Shown piece by piece: positions 1-5,750 of a stretch of DNA of 18,704 bases; positions within the stretch are counted from its first letter, which is position 1; the number at the start of each line of letters is the position of its first letter. This DNA is from Bacillota bacterium. GTDB lineage: Bacteria; Bacillota; Bacilli; Paenibacillales; NBRC-103111. A program made the translations under genes and the position numbers. The notes under the pieces are model-generated. The model did no database searches. It saw only the letters and a program-made list of their open reading frames with translations, and had not been told where the DNA came from. The stretch is taken from positions 1 to 18,704 of the forward strand of contig JAEWMH010000236.1 of assembly GCA_023393235.1 (NCBI GenBank). Reading direction: 5' to 3'.

Positions 1-2
1 AT

Positions 3-1097
3 ACCGGCGCCGTCCATGCCGCCTGCATCAGGGCCGTCTCCACCGTGGCCCTGGCCTTCTTAAAGCGGGGGCTGGTGCAGTATCCCGGCGCGGAATACGC
101 AGGACAGGTCACCGTGGCCCCCATTGGCATACCAACCAGCTTGGCCCGCGCGGAACAGGTGCCGGTGCGCTACGTCACCGCCCAGACCGCAGCAGCGGCC
201 CTGGGCATAGACCCGCACCGCTCCCGGGCCGCGGACACCCACAAGGGCACCTACGGCCATGTGCTGGTGGCTGCGGGCTCCGCCAGTATGATGGGTGCGG
301 GCCTGCTCTCCACAGGGGCCGCACTGCGGGGCGGCAGCGGCCTGGTGACCTGGGCCTTGCCCGCCTCGCTGACGACTCTGGCGGTTAACCGCCCGCCCGA
401 GCTGATGCTGGCACCTCTGGCAGAGACAACGCTGCCCGTCCCTTCTGATACTCACGCCTCAGTTCCCACTCCGGCCTCCACAGCCCCTGAAACCGGCTGG
501 GCCGCCGTCCCGGCCCAGGCTTTGGCCGGACTGGCCTCCTCCCGCAGCGCCATGCTTATCGGCCCCGGCCTGGGACGGTGGGCAGGCGACACCGCTTGGC
601 TGCGGCGTGTCTGGGAAGAAACCCGCTGCCCCTTGGTGGTGGATGCGGATGCCCTCAATATGGCGGCAGAGGCAACCGACTTCTCTGCCTGGAAAGCGCC
701 CGAAGGCCGGCCGATGATCCTCACCCCACATCCCGGGGAAATGTCCCGCCTTCTGGGCATCCCCACCGCCCAGATCCAGCAGGACCGCATCGGCACGGCC
801 ATCCGCTACGCCAAGGAGCACGGCGTGGTACTGGTGCTGAAGGGAGCCTGCACCGTTACCGCCCTTCCCGACGGCCGCGCTTTTGTAAACGGCACCGGCA
901 ATCCGGGCATGGCTACCGGCGGTGCAGGGGATGTACTGGCCGGCTTAATTGTATCCCTGCTGGGCCAGGGCCTTCCTCCCGGCGAGGCAGCTGCCATAGG
1001 GGTATACCTCCATGGCGCCGCCGGCGACAGGGCGGCACAGCTTCGCCCCGGCGGTCCGGCATCCCTCCTGGCGGGAGATATAATCGCACAGCTCTAG
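3..1097 (+). CDS. nnr: Bifunctional NAD(P)H-hydrate epimerase/dehydratase, 3' part
   Basis: Repairs damaged NAD(P)HX: an epimerase domain interconverts the hydrate epimers and an ATP/ADP-dependent dehydratase restores NAD(P)H, in the cytosol. The reading frame is open to the left edge, so the 5' end is missing. The first codons give TGAVHAACIRAVST, then KRGLVQYPGAEYAG and IGIP, which is the end of a YjeF_N (epimerase) domain. The dehydratase domain follows: KGTYGHVLVAAGS, LIGPGLG, DADALN, TPHPGEM, LKGACT, and the nucleotide-binding NGTGNPGMATGGAGDVLAG near the C-terminus. A Pro/Thr/Ala-rich stretch between the ELMLAPL and LIGPGLG motifs looks longer than in B. subtilis YxkO. It converges on the yitT-like gene with a shared terminator between them. 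Identity is firm; only the length is unknown. Confidence 0.95.
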   Translation, partial: TGAVHAACIRAVSTVALAFLKRGLVQYPGAEYAGQVTVAPIGIPTSLARAEQVPVRYVTAQTAAAALGIDPHRSRAADTHKGTYGHVLVAAGSASMMGAGLLSTGAALRGGSGLVTWALPASLTTLAVNRPPELMLAPLAETTLPVPSDTHASVPTPASTAPETGWAAVPAQALAGLASSRSAMLIGPGLGRWAGDTAWLRRVWEETRCPLVVDADALNMAAEATDFSAWKAPEGRPMILTPHPGEMSRLLGIPTAQIQQDRIGTAIRYAKEHGVVLVLKGACTVTALPDGRAFVNGTGNPGMATGGAGDVLAGLIVSLLGQGLPPGEAAAIGVYLHGAAGDRAAQLRPGGPASLLAGDIIAQL

Positions 1098-1123
1098 GAC
1101 GTCTTCTGCAGCACCCCTAACAT

Positions 1124-1161
1124 AAACACCCCCGGCCATTGAAGCTCATCCGGGGGTGTTT
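1124..1161. terminator. Bidirectional hairpin between convergent genes
   Basis: A perfect 12-bp inverted repeat (AAACACCCCCGG at 1124-1135 and its complement at 1150-1161) encloses a 14-nt loop. It lies between the stop codons of the nnr and yitT-like genes, which converge. On the + strand a T tract follows only about 10 nt after the stem (1171-1176). On the - strand the tail is short and broken. I infer a shared terminator. Confidence 0.75.
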
Positions 1162-1174
1162 CCACATTCATTTT

Positions 1175-2041
1175 TTATCCCAGCCGCCTGAACCGGCCCA
1201 TAACCTCCACCGTTTCCAGCACATTGACGAAGGATTTGGGATCCGTCTCCAGAATGGCCTTCCGCAGCTCCGCCAGCTCGTAGCGGGTGGTGACCGTCAT
1301 CAGCATACAATTGCCCTCGTGGCTGTAGCCGCCCTCCGCATTCACCACCGTGACGCCATGAGGCAAAAGCTTCAGCCGCGCCAGCATCTCTTCCCGCTTT
1401 TTGGTGACGATAAAGCAGGTGACCTTCACATGGCGGATATGGATCATATCCACCACCTTGCTTTTGACGAAGGTACACAGCATGGTGCACAGGGCCAGAT
1501 CCCAGCTTTTGAAATAACCCAGAGTCAAAATAACCATTCCGTCCATAACGAACAGCACGGTTCCGATAGGAATGTCGCGTTTGCGCGTAATGATGGAGCC
1601 AAGAATATCGAAACCGCCTGTAGAGCCCCCTGCCCGCAGAGAGAAGCCGATGCCACCGGCAATAATTACACCGCCGGCGATCGCCGCCAGAATCGGGTCA
1701 CTGACCACCTTAACACTGGGCAGCACACTGAGAAACCATGTGGTGGAGGCAACGGAGAGAATGCTAAGGAAGATGTAACGTTTGCCAACAGCAACCAGGC
1801 CCCAAATGAGAATAGGCAGATTCATGCCAAAATAAAACAGTGAAATATATTTCGGATTGGTCAAGTACCCGATCACCGAAGCAAGACCTGCGACGCCGCC
1901 GGAGAGCAGCTGGTGCGGAATCAGAAACAGCTTCAGCCCGACGGAGACCAGCAGAGCGGAAACAATAATCATCACCACATCACGTGCCTGCTTCATAAGT
2001 CCCTCCATGGAAACTGGGGTGGCCAGATTACGAATGTACAT
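1175..2041 (-). CDS. YitT-family (DUF161/DUF2179) membrane protein
   Basis: A 288-residue integral membrane protein of the YitT/UPF0750 family, whose transport or signalling role is not established. About five to six hydrophobic segments fill the first 190 residues, including one around 20-42, FYFGMNLPILIWGLVAVG, and the repeated-Gly segment ending in the family signature GFSLRAGGSTGGFDIL. The last about 80 residues are soluble and match DUF2179 (VTCFIVTKK, NAEGGYSHEGNCMLMTVTTRYEL). The frame continues upstream to an ATG at 2080, but AAAGGGG sits about 8 nt before the ATG at 2041 and nothing comparable precedes the upstream ATG, so 2041 is chosen. It is probably a single-gene transcript from the promoter at 2137-2165. 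Confidence 0.9.
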   Translation of the reverse strand: MYIRNLATPVSMEGLMKQARDVVMIIVSALLVSVGLKLFLIPHQLLSGGVAGLASVIGYLTNPKYISLFYFGMNLPILIWGLVAVGKRYIFLSILSVASTTWFLSVLPSVKVVSDPILAAIAGGVIIAGGIGFSLRAGGSTGGFDILGSIITRKRDIPIGTVLFVMDGMVILTLGYFKSWDLALCTMLCTFVKSKVVDMIHIRHVKVTCFIVTKKREEMLARLKLLPHGVTVVNAEGGYSHEGNCMLMTVTTRYELAELRKAILETDPKSFVNVLETVEVMGRFRRLG

Positions 2042-2136
2042 GATAGAATCCCCTTTTTTCTTTTCCTCATGATGACGCATGAAGGAAACCCGAAGACACT
2101 CGGTTGAAAGTATTAGAAAATAATTTTATCATGGTG

Positions 2137-2191
2137 ATTATATTTTTTATCGGATGCAGTGACTATGATTTCCCTCACACTTTATGTGAGG
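2137..2191 (-). promoter_or_regulatory. Candidate promoter and upstream palindrome of the yitT-like gene
   Basis: Read on the - strand, TAGTCA (2160-2165) and TATAAT (2137-2142) are separated by 17 nt, a good sigma-A-like arrangement about 100 nt upstream of the chosen start. Eight bases upstream of the -35 lies a perfect 7-bp inverted repeat, CCTCACA-CTTTA-TGTGAGG (2173-2191). Its centre falls near -52 from the predicted transcription start, a position typical of activator sites. The regulator is unknown. Confidence 0.5.
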
Positions 2192-2291
2192 TTATGAATG
2201 AGCTTTTTTATCTTGGCCGCCAAGCCCGAAAGAAAATTAAAATAGACGAAATGTTGTGAAAATAAAGAGCCGGGACACAGCCTGGTCACGC

Positions 2292-2321
2292 AAAAAAACC
2301 GCCTTCGTACAGAAGACGGTT
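2292..2321 (-). terminator. Intrinsic terminator of the folA operon
   Basis: On the - strand a 10-bp stem (arms 2312-2321 and 2297-2306, one U-G pair, 5-nt loop) runs directly into seven T residues (2292-2298 as A on the + strand). It lies about 40 nt after the folA stop codon and marks the end of the metallophosphoesterase-thyX-folA transcript. Confidence 0.88.
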
Positions 2322-2363
2322 CTTAGTCATTGTTGGGCACCTGCGCAGGAGCCGTGTTTCAGG

Positions 2364-2846
2364 TTAGCGCCGCCGGAATTCCCGGAATTCGTAGGAGAAA
2401 GGGTTGTCCCTGTCGGTTACTCCCGGAACAGCCGCAACCTGCTTCCACTGCCCCTCGTCCACCTCCGGAAAAAAGGCATCCGCCTGAAACTCCCCGTTAA
2501 TCCGGGTGAGCAAAAGCCTGTCCGCCCGGGGCAGAAACAAGGCGTATATCTCGGCGCCGCCGATAATAAACACTTCCCCGTCCCCGGCCAGCCGGAGTGC
2601 TTCCTCGTGTGAGGAGGCCCACAACACACCGTTTGCTTCCGCAGGAGCCGGATGGCGGCTCAGTACAATATTGGTCCGCTCCGGCAGGGGCCGTCCGATG
2701 GACTCCCAGGTTTTGCGGCCCATCAGCACCGCATGGCCGGTAGTGATCCTGCGGAATCGGTCCAGATCGGCAGGCAAACGCCAGGGCAGCCTGCCCTGCA
2801 GACCGATCCCCCGGTTTTGATCCGTGGCTGCGATTAATGTAATCAT
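2364..2846 (-). CDS. folA: Dihydrofolate reductase
   Basis: Reduces dihydrofolate to tetrahydrofolate with NADPH, in the cytosol. The 160-residue product is normal length and has the expected motifs: MITLIAATDQNRGIGL at the N-terminus, PWRLPADLDRF with Asp27 at the usual catalytic position, MGRKTWESIGRPLP for NADPH binding, and IIGGAEIY. The frame extends upstream inside thyX to an ATG at 2930, but the extra 28 residues are not DHFR-like. The ATG at 2846 overlaps the thyX TGA as ATGA, which suggests translational coupling. It is the last gene of its operon, followed by a strong terminator. Pairing with thyX rather than thyA is unusual. Confidence 0.97.
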   Translation of the reverse strand: MITLIAATDQNRGIGLQGRLPWRLPADLDRFRRITTGHAVLMGRKTWESIGRPLPERTNIVLSRHPAPAEANGVLWASSHEEALRLAGDGEVFIIGGAEIYALFLPRADRLLLTRINGEFQADAFFPEVDEGQWKQVAAVPGVTDRDNPFSYEFREFRRR

Positions 2847-3535
2847 GCCTGCTCGAAGAAGGGGTCCAGCCATGGCTCGGCTTTGACCACCTCTTCCCGG
2901 AGCTTCTCCGCCAGCTGGGCAATCTCCCACTGTGCGCCGCGGCCCGGGCGGCGTTTGCTGTAGAAGGTCAACAAGGCACGCAGGTTGGCGGTCATGGTGA
3001 TGTTGGTGGACGCTGCGTTAGGCAGCACAAACCGCGCATCCTCCCGCGGCACTCCCAGCTGGGCCAGCTTGTCGTAGGCGGCCTGCAAGTTTTCCATCAG
3101 CTCCGCAAAATATTCCGCAGCCTCCGGCACATCGGCAACTTTTGGAGGCACTACATAGTGGAAGCCGCCTTTCTTTTTGTCAGAGGCATCCGAAACGTAT
3201 CGCTGGGACTGGACGGAAAAGCTGAAGCCTGCCCGGTGGCGGGTTAATTGGGCCAGCAGCACCCGGGAAACTCCTTCAAGAGCAAAGGTGAAATTGATAT
3301 GCTCCATGGTGGAGGTATGGCCGGAGCCGACGATATGGCGGAACAAACGGTCCGCATCGCTGCCTCCTTGCCCGTCCGTAGCAGTTTGCTCTTGGTATTT
3401 TTCATATTGTACGCCTTCGAACAAATCGCTGGGCTCCGTGGGGCTATAGCAGGTTCTGATAGCGGTAAAGGCAATTTTTCTGGCTTCCGGCGTATAGGTC
3501 AGCAGCTCCACGTTCATTTTTATTTCATTTCCCAT
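2843..3535 (-). CDS. thyX: Flavin-dependent thymidylate synthase ThyX
   Basis: Methylates dUMP to dTMP using methylenetetrahydrofolate as carbon donor and FADH2 as hydride source, so the direct product is tetrahydrofolate. The 230-residue protein has SGHTSTMEHINFTF (residues 71-84), the ThyX motif at 99-110 (R99 H100 R101 ... S110, then QRY), and LPNAASTNITMTANLRALLTF plus KRRPG near the C-terminus. The spacing in the motif is RHR-X8-S, one residue more than the textbook RHR-X7-S. The start at 3535 has AAGGGGG 10 nt upstream; an internal Met at residue 7 has a weaker site. It lies 35 bp after the phosphoesterase stop and overlaps folA by 4 bp. Confidence 0.96.
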   Translation of the reverse strand: MGNEIKMNVELLTYTPEARKIAFTAIRTCYSPTEPSDLFEGVQYEKYQEQTATDGQGGSDADRLFRHIVGSGHTSTMEHINFTFALEGVSRVLLAQLTRHRAGFSFSVQSQRYVSDASDKKKGGFHYVVPPKVADVPEAAEYFAELMENLQAAYDKLAQLGVPREDARFVLPNAASTNITMTANLRALLTFYSKRRPGRGAQWEIAQLAEKLREEVVKAEPWLDPFFEQA

Positions 3536-3570
3536 GATGGCGGTTCCCCCTTATGAATGTTTGTCCTGTA

Positions 3571-4716
3571 TCAAATAAATTTCAGACGGATATCGAGAAT
3601 TTCCGAACGGCTTCCCAGCCGGATGGGCGGCCCCCACAGTCCGAAGCCGGACGATACGATCACATGCATGGCGCCTTTTTTCAGATAACCCCAATCCAGC
3701 TCGAACAATCTCCTTGTCACCAGATGTGCCGGCGCCATCTGCCCTCTGTGGGTATGGCCGGAAAGCATCAGATCTACCCCCGCCTCTGCGGCGGTTTGCA
3801 GAGCGTAAGGCTGATGGTCCATAAGAATCACCGGGCGCTCCGGATCGGCCTGCGACAGCAGCTGCCCCACACTGAGGCGGCCTCCCGCTTCAATCTGCTC
3901 CGCCGCCCTGTCCTTACGACCGGCAATGTAGAAGCTGCCCTCCACATCCACCACCTGATCGGTCAGCACCTTGATGCCGATGTCCTTCATCCTCCGGATA
4001 TATTCGCCAACATGGCCGCCGTAATACTCATGGTTGCCGAGGGAGGCATACACCCCAAGAGGCGCCTGGAGGAGCTTCATAGACCGGGCCATATTCTCCC
4101 TTATAAAAGGCTCCAGGCTGTCGTCCAGCACATCCCCGGCCAGAAGAATCACGTCAGGCTTCAGCTTGTCCATGGTGTTGGCAAGCCGGACCAGATGGGA
4201 ATTGCCCACTATAGCACCAAGGTGGATATCCGACGCCGCGGCAATCCGCAGCTCCTTGCGTCCGTCCCCGCAGGCCTTGGGCACCTCCAGCTCATAATGC
4301 CGGACAACAGGCCTCCAGGCGTTGCGGGTGCCCGCAAGCATTACTCCTGCAAGAAGGGCAGCCGTGGTCCAGCCTGTGGAGAGCAATGCCGTGCTTCTCT
4401 CTATACCCGAAAGACGGAGCAGGCCATAAGCAAGATCCGCCAAGGGCACCAGGATCAGCATATAGAACAGAATAGCCAAGCCGTAAGAACCGATGATTTT
4501 CAGCCATTTGCCCAAGGTATAAGGCAGCGCCTTCCGCAGCAGCATAGCGGCGATATAGGACAAGGCCAAGATACCGTACCCTAACCAAAACCACAGAACA
4601 GGTACACCCGGTATAGCTTCGCGCCAAAAAACCGCCCCGTTCCAGCCCAAATACAGATTGAGCGCCGCAAAAATGGCCAATGACAATACAGCCGATAGAA
4701 TCATGCCAGGTTTCAT
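3571..4716 (-). CDS. Membrane-anchored metallophosphoesterase (YkuE/YaeI-like)
   Basis: A 381-residue protein with an N-terminal membrane part and a calcineurin-like phosphoesterase domain. Four hydrophobic segments lie near residues 4-30, 40-60, 72-100 and 110-130. The catalytic domain carries the full metal-binding set: ASDIHLG (D163, H165), AGDV (D195), GNHE (N228, H229), MDHQP (H301) and SGHTHRGQ (H321, H323). The ending SSGFGLWGPPIRLG is typical of this subgroup. Related proteins act on cell-envelope lipids or nucleotides; the substrate here cannot be read from sequence. AGGAG stands about 9 nt before the ATG. It is the first gene of a leftward group with thyX and folA. Confidence 0.9.
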   Translation of the reverse strand: MKPGMILSAVLSLAIFAALNLYLGWNGAVFWREAIPGVPVLWFWLGYGILALSYIAAMLLRKALPYTLGKWLKIIGSYGLAILFYMLILVPLADLAYGLLRLSGIERSTALLSTGWTTAALLAGVMLAGTRNAWRPVVRHYELEVPKACGDGRKELRIAAASDIHLGAIVGNSHLVRLANTMDKLKPDVILLAGDVLDDSLEPFIRENMARSMKLLQAPLGVYASLGNHEYYGGHVGEYIRRMKDIGIKVLTDQVVDVEGSFYIAGRKDRAAEQIEAGGRLSVGQLLSQADPERPVILMDHQPYALQTAAEAGVDLMLSGHTHRGQMAPAHLVTRRLFELDWGYLKKGAMHVIVSSGFGLWGPPIRLGSRSEILDIRLKFI

Positions 4717-4751
4717 ATGATCGGACTCCTATCCGTTTTCCGTTAATCCGT

Positions 4752-4781
4752 ATTGTCTCATATCCGGCAAGTTATTTTCAA
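4752..4781 (-). promoter_or_regulatory. Weak candidate promoter for the phosphoesterase-thyX-folA operon
   Basis: On the - strand TTGAAA (4776-4781) is followed after 18 nt by GACAAT (4752-4757), about 35 nt before the phosphoesterase start. The -35 is good and the -10 matches only 4 of 6 positions, so this is tentative. Confidence 0.35.
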
Positions 4782-4787
4782 TCGGTT

Positions 4788-4832
4788 GAGGGGCAAATCC
4801 CCTCCGGCAGCAGTTCCCTTGTTTATTTGCCC
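4788..4832 (+). promoter_or_regulatory. Competing hairpins in the leader of the 43-residue gene
   Basis: GAGGGG-CAAAT-CCCCTC (4788-4804) can form a 6-bp hairpin. The overlapping GGGCAAAT (4791-4798) can instead pair perfectly with ATTTGCCC (4825-4832) across 26 nt. The two pairings exclude each other, a layout seen in attenuators and some protein-binding leaders. No T tract follows and no known riboswitch is recognised. The repeats are seen directly; the regulatory role is a guess. Confidence 0.35.
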
Positions 4833-4890
4833 GGTGGGAGCCGCAAGCTAAGCCTGTTTCCCATCATAAAGCCCATAAGGAGGATAACCG

Positions 4891-5022
4891 ATGGCTAAGA
4901 AAACCTTGAAGCAAAAAATGCAGGCCATGGCTGACGAATCATCCAACGCCCAAGGCACCAAGGATTCCAAGCTGACGCAGAATGAGGCCAAATTCCACGT
5001 GCCCAACCGTCCTTCTATCTGA
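4891..5022 (+). CDS. Small hydrophilic protein of 43 residues, function unknown
   Basis: An unrecognised short gene with strong expression signals: AAGGAGG at 4877-4883, seven bases before the ATG, and a clean intrinsic terminator 30 bp after the TGA. The product begins MAKKTLKQKMQAMADESSNA and ends AKFHVPNRPSI. It is rich in Lys, Gln, Asn and Ser, has no cysteine, and shows no membrane segment or signal peptide. The first half could form an amphipathic helix. It is transcribed alone, divergent from the phosphoesterase operon. Size and composition recall small spore-core proteins of bacilli, but I see no match to any SASP I know, so no function is assigned. Confidence 0.75.
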   Translation: MAKKTLKQKMQAMADESSNAQGTKDSKLTQNEAKFHVPNRPSI

Positions 5023-5051
5023 TCCTATCCGCAAAATCCGATTTCAGCAAG

Positions 5052-5089
5052 AAGCTCCGGGACAACAAAACGTCCGGAGCTTTTTTATT
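5052..5089 (+). terminator. Intrinsic terminator of the 43-residue gene
   Basis: A perfect 9-bp stem (AAGCTCCGG at 5052-5060 with its complement at 5074-5082) is followed by TTTTTTATTT. It lies 30 bp after the stop codon. On the - strand it faces the end of the Uma2 gene but has a poor tail in that direction. Confidence 0.88.
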
Positions 5090-5105
5090 TCACAGCAGTT
5101 CCTTT

Positions 5106-5684
5106 TTAGGCTTGTTCAAAAATTTCACTCAGAGACAGCTCCCACCCGGGAAACAGCCCCACCGGAATGATTCCCTTCTTGTCGTAGGCTTCGCCGTCAT
5201 CGTACTGGCCGTTGTCCTGCAGCTTATACACCATTACGATCCGCTCCAGAGGATACACCATCCAATATTCTTTCACTCCGGAGCGTTCATACAGCCGTTT
5301 TTTTACTGTCAGGTCGTATTTCAGTGTACTGGGAGAAATAATCTCGGCCACCAGATCGGGAGCGCCGCGGCAGCCCTGGTCGTCCAGCTTGGATGGGTCA
5401 CAGATCACGGATAAATCCGGCTGGACCACTGTATCCGTCTTGTCATCCCGCTCATTTTCCTTGGGCAGGCGGACATCAAAGGGGGCAATATAAGCTTGGC
5501 ACCGCCTCCCTTTCAGGAAGTTGGAAAATGCGTTAAAAGCCCTGCCCAGAATCTCCTGATGGATCCGGTTTGGCGCCGGAGTCATGGCATAGACCTGTCC
5601 ATCCACCAGCTCCACCCGTTCACCCTCTGGCCAGGTCAAATAATCCGCATAGGTGTACCGTTTATTTTCAAGTGGCATACTCAT
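5106..5684 (-). CDS. Uma2-family (DUF820) nuclease-fold protein
   Basis: A 192-residue Uma2/DUF820 protein with a restriction-endonuclease-like (PD-(D/E)XK) fold. Family features in order: YTYADYLTWPEGERVELVDGQ at the N-terminus, HQEILGRAF, FDVRLP, VQPDLSVICD (D90), APDLVAEIISPST (E114), a lysine at 128 or 129, and GVKEYWMVYP. The family is expanded in cyanobacteria and some Bacillota and Chloroflexota; its biological role is mostly untested. AAGGGGG sits 8 nt before the ATG at 5684. It appears monocistronic, with a palindrome-framed -10 box just upstream. No methylase or partner restriction gene is nearby. Confidence 0.88.
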   Translation of the reverse strand: MSMPLENKRYTYADYLTWPEGERVELVDGQVYAMTPAPNRIHQEILGRAFNAFSNFLKGRRCQAYIAPFDVRLPKENERDDKTDTVVQPDLSVICDPSKLDDQGCRGAPDLVAEIISPSTLKYDLTVKKRLYERSGVKEYWMVYPLERIVMVYKLQDNGQYDDGEAYDKKGIIPVGLFPGWELSLSEIFEQA

Positions 5685-5706
5685 TTGCTTTGCCCCCTTA
5701 GCCGTT

Positions 5707-5729
5707 TATGGTACCTCTATTCTACCATA
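5707..5729 (-). promoter_or_regulatory. Candidate -10 box inside an inverted repeat, uma2-like gene
   Basis: A perfect 7-bp inverted repeat, TATGGTA-N9-TACCATA, lies about 25 bp upstream of the Uma2 gene start. On the - strand it includes TAGAAT (5719-5724), a 5/6 match to a -10 box. No convincing -35 is seen. The overlap of palindrome and -10 suggests an operator, but could also be chance. Confidence 0.4.
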
Positions 5730-5750
5730 ATTCCACAGCCGGGAAACGGC

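Noticed and set aside
1139..1843. 234-codon open frame on the + strand
   Set aside because: It starts within the terminator hairpin and is antisense to the YitT-family gene; rich in His, Gln and Asn with no motif.
2847..2930. 28-residue N-terminal extension of dihydrofolate reductase
   Set aside because: It would be translated from within thyX and is unlike any DHFR N-terminus; the ATGA overlap gives the natural start.
3553..4584. 343-codon open frame on the + strand
   Set aside because: It lies antisense to the metallophosphoesterase gene, which has all its metal-binding motifs. The + strand product has no recognisable motif and reads as a His/Gln/Arg-rich shadow.
4891..5022. Small acid-soluble spore protein
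   Set aside because: Size and composition fit loosely, but no family motif is recognisable and no sporulation-sigma promoter was found upstream.
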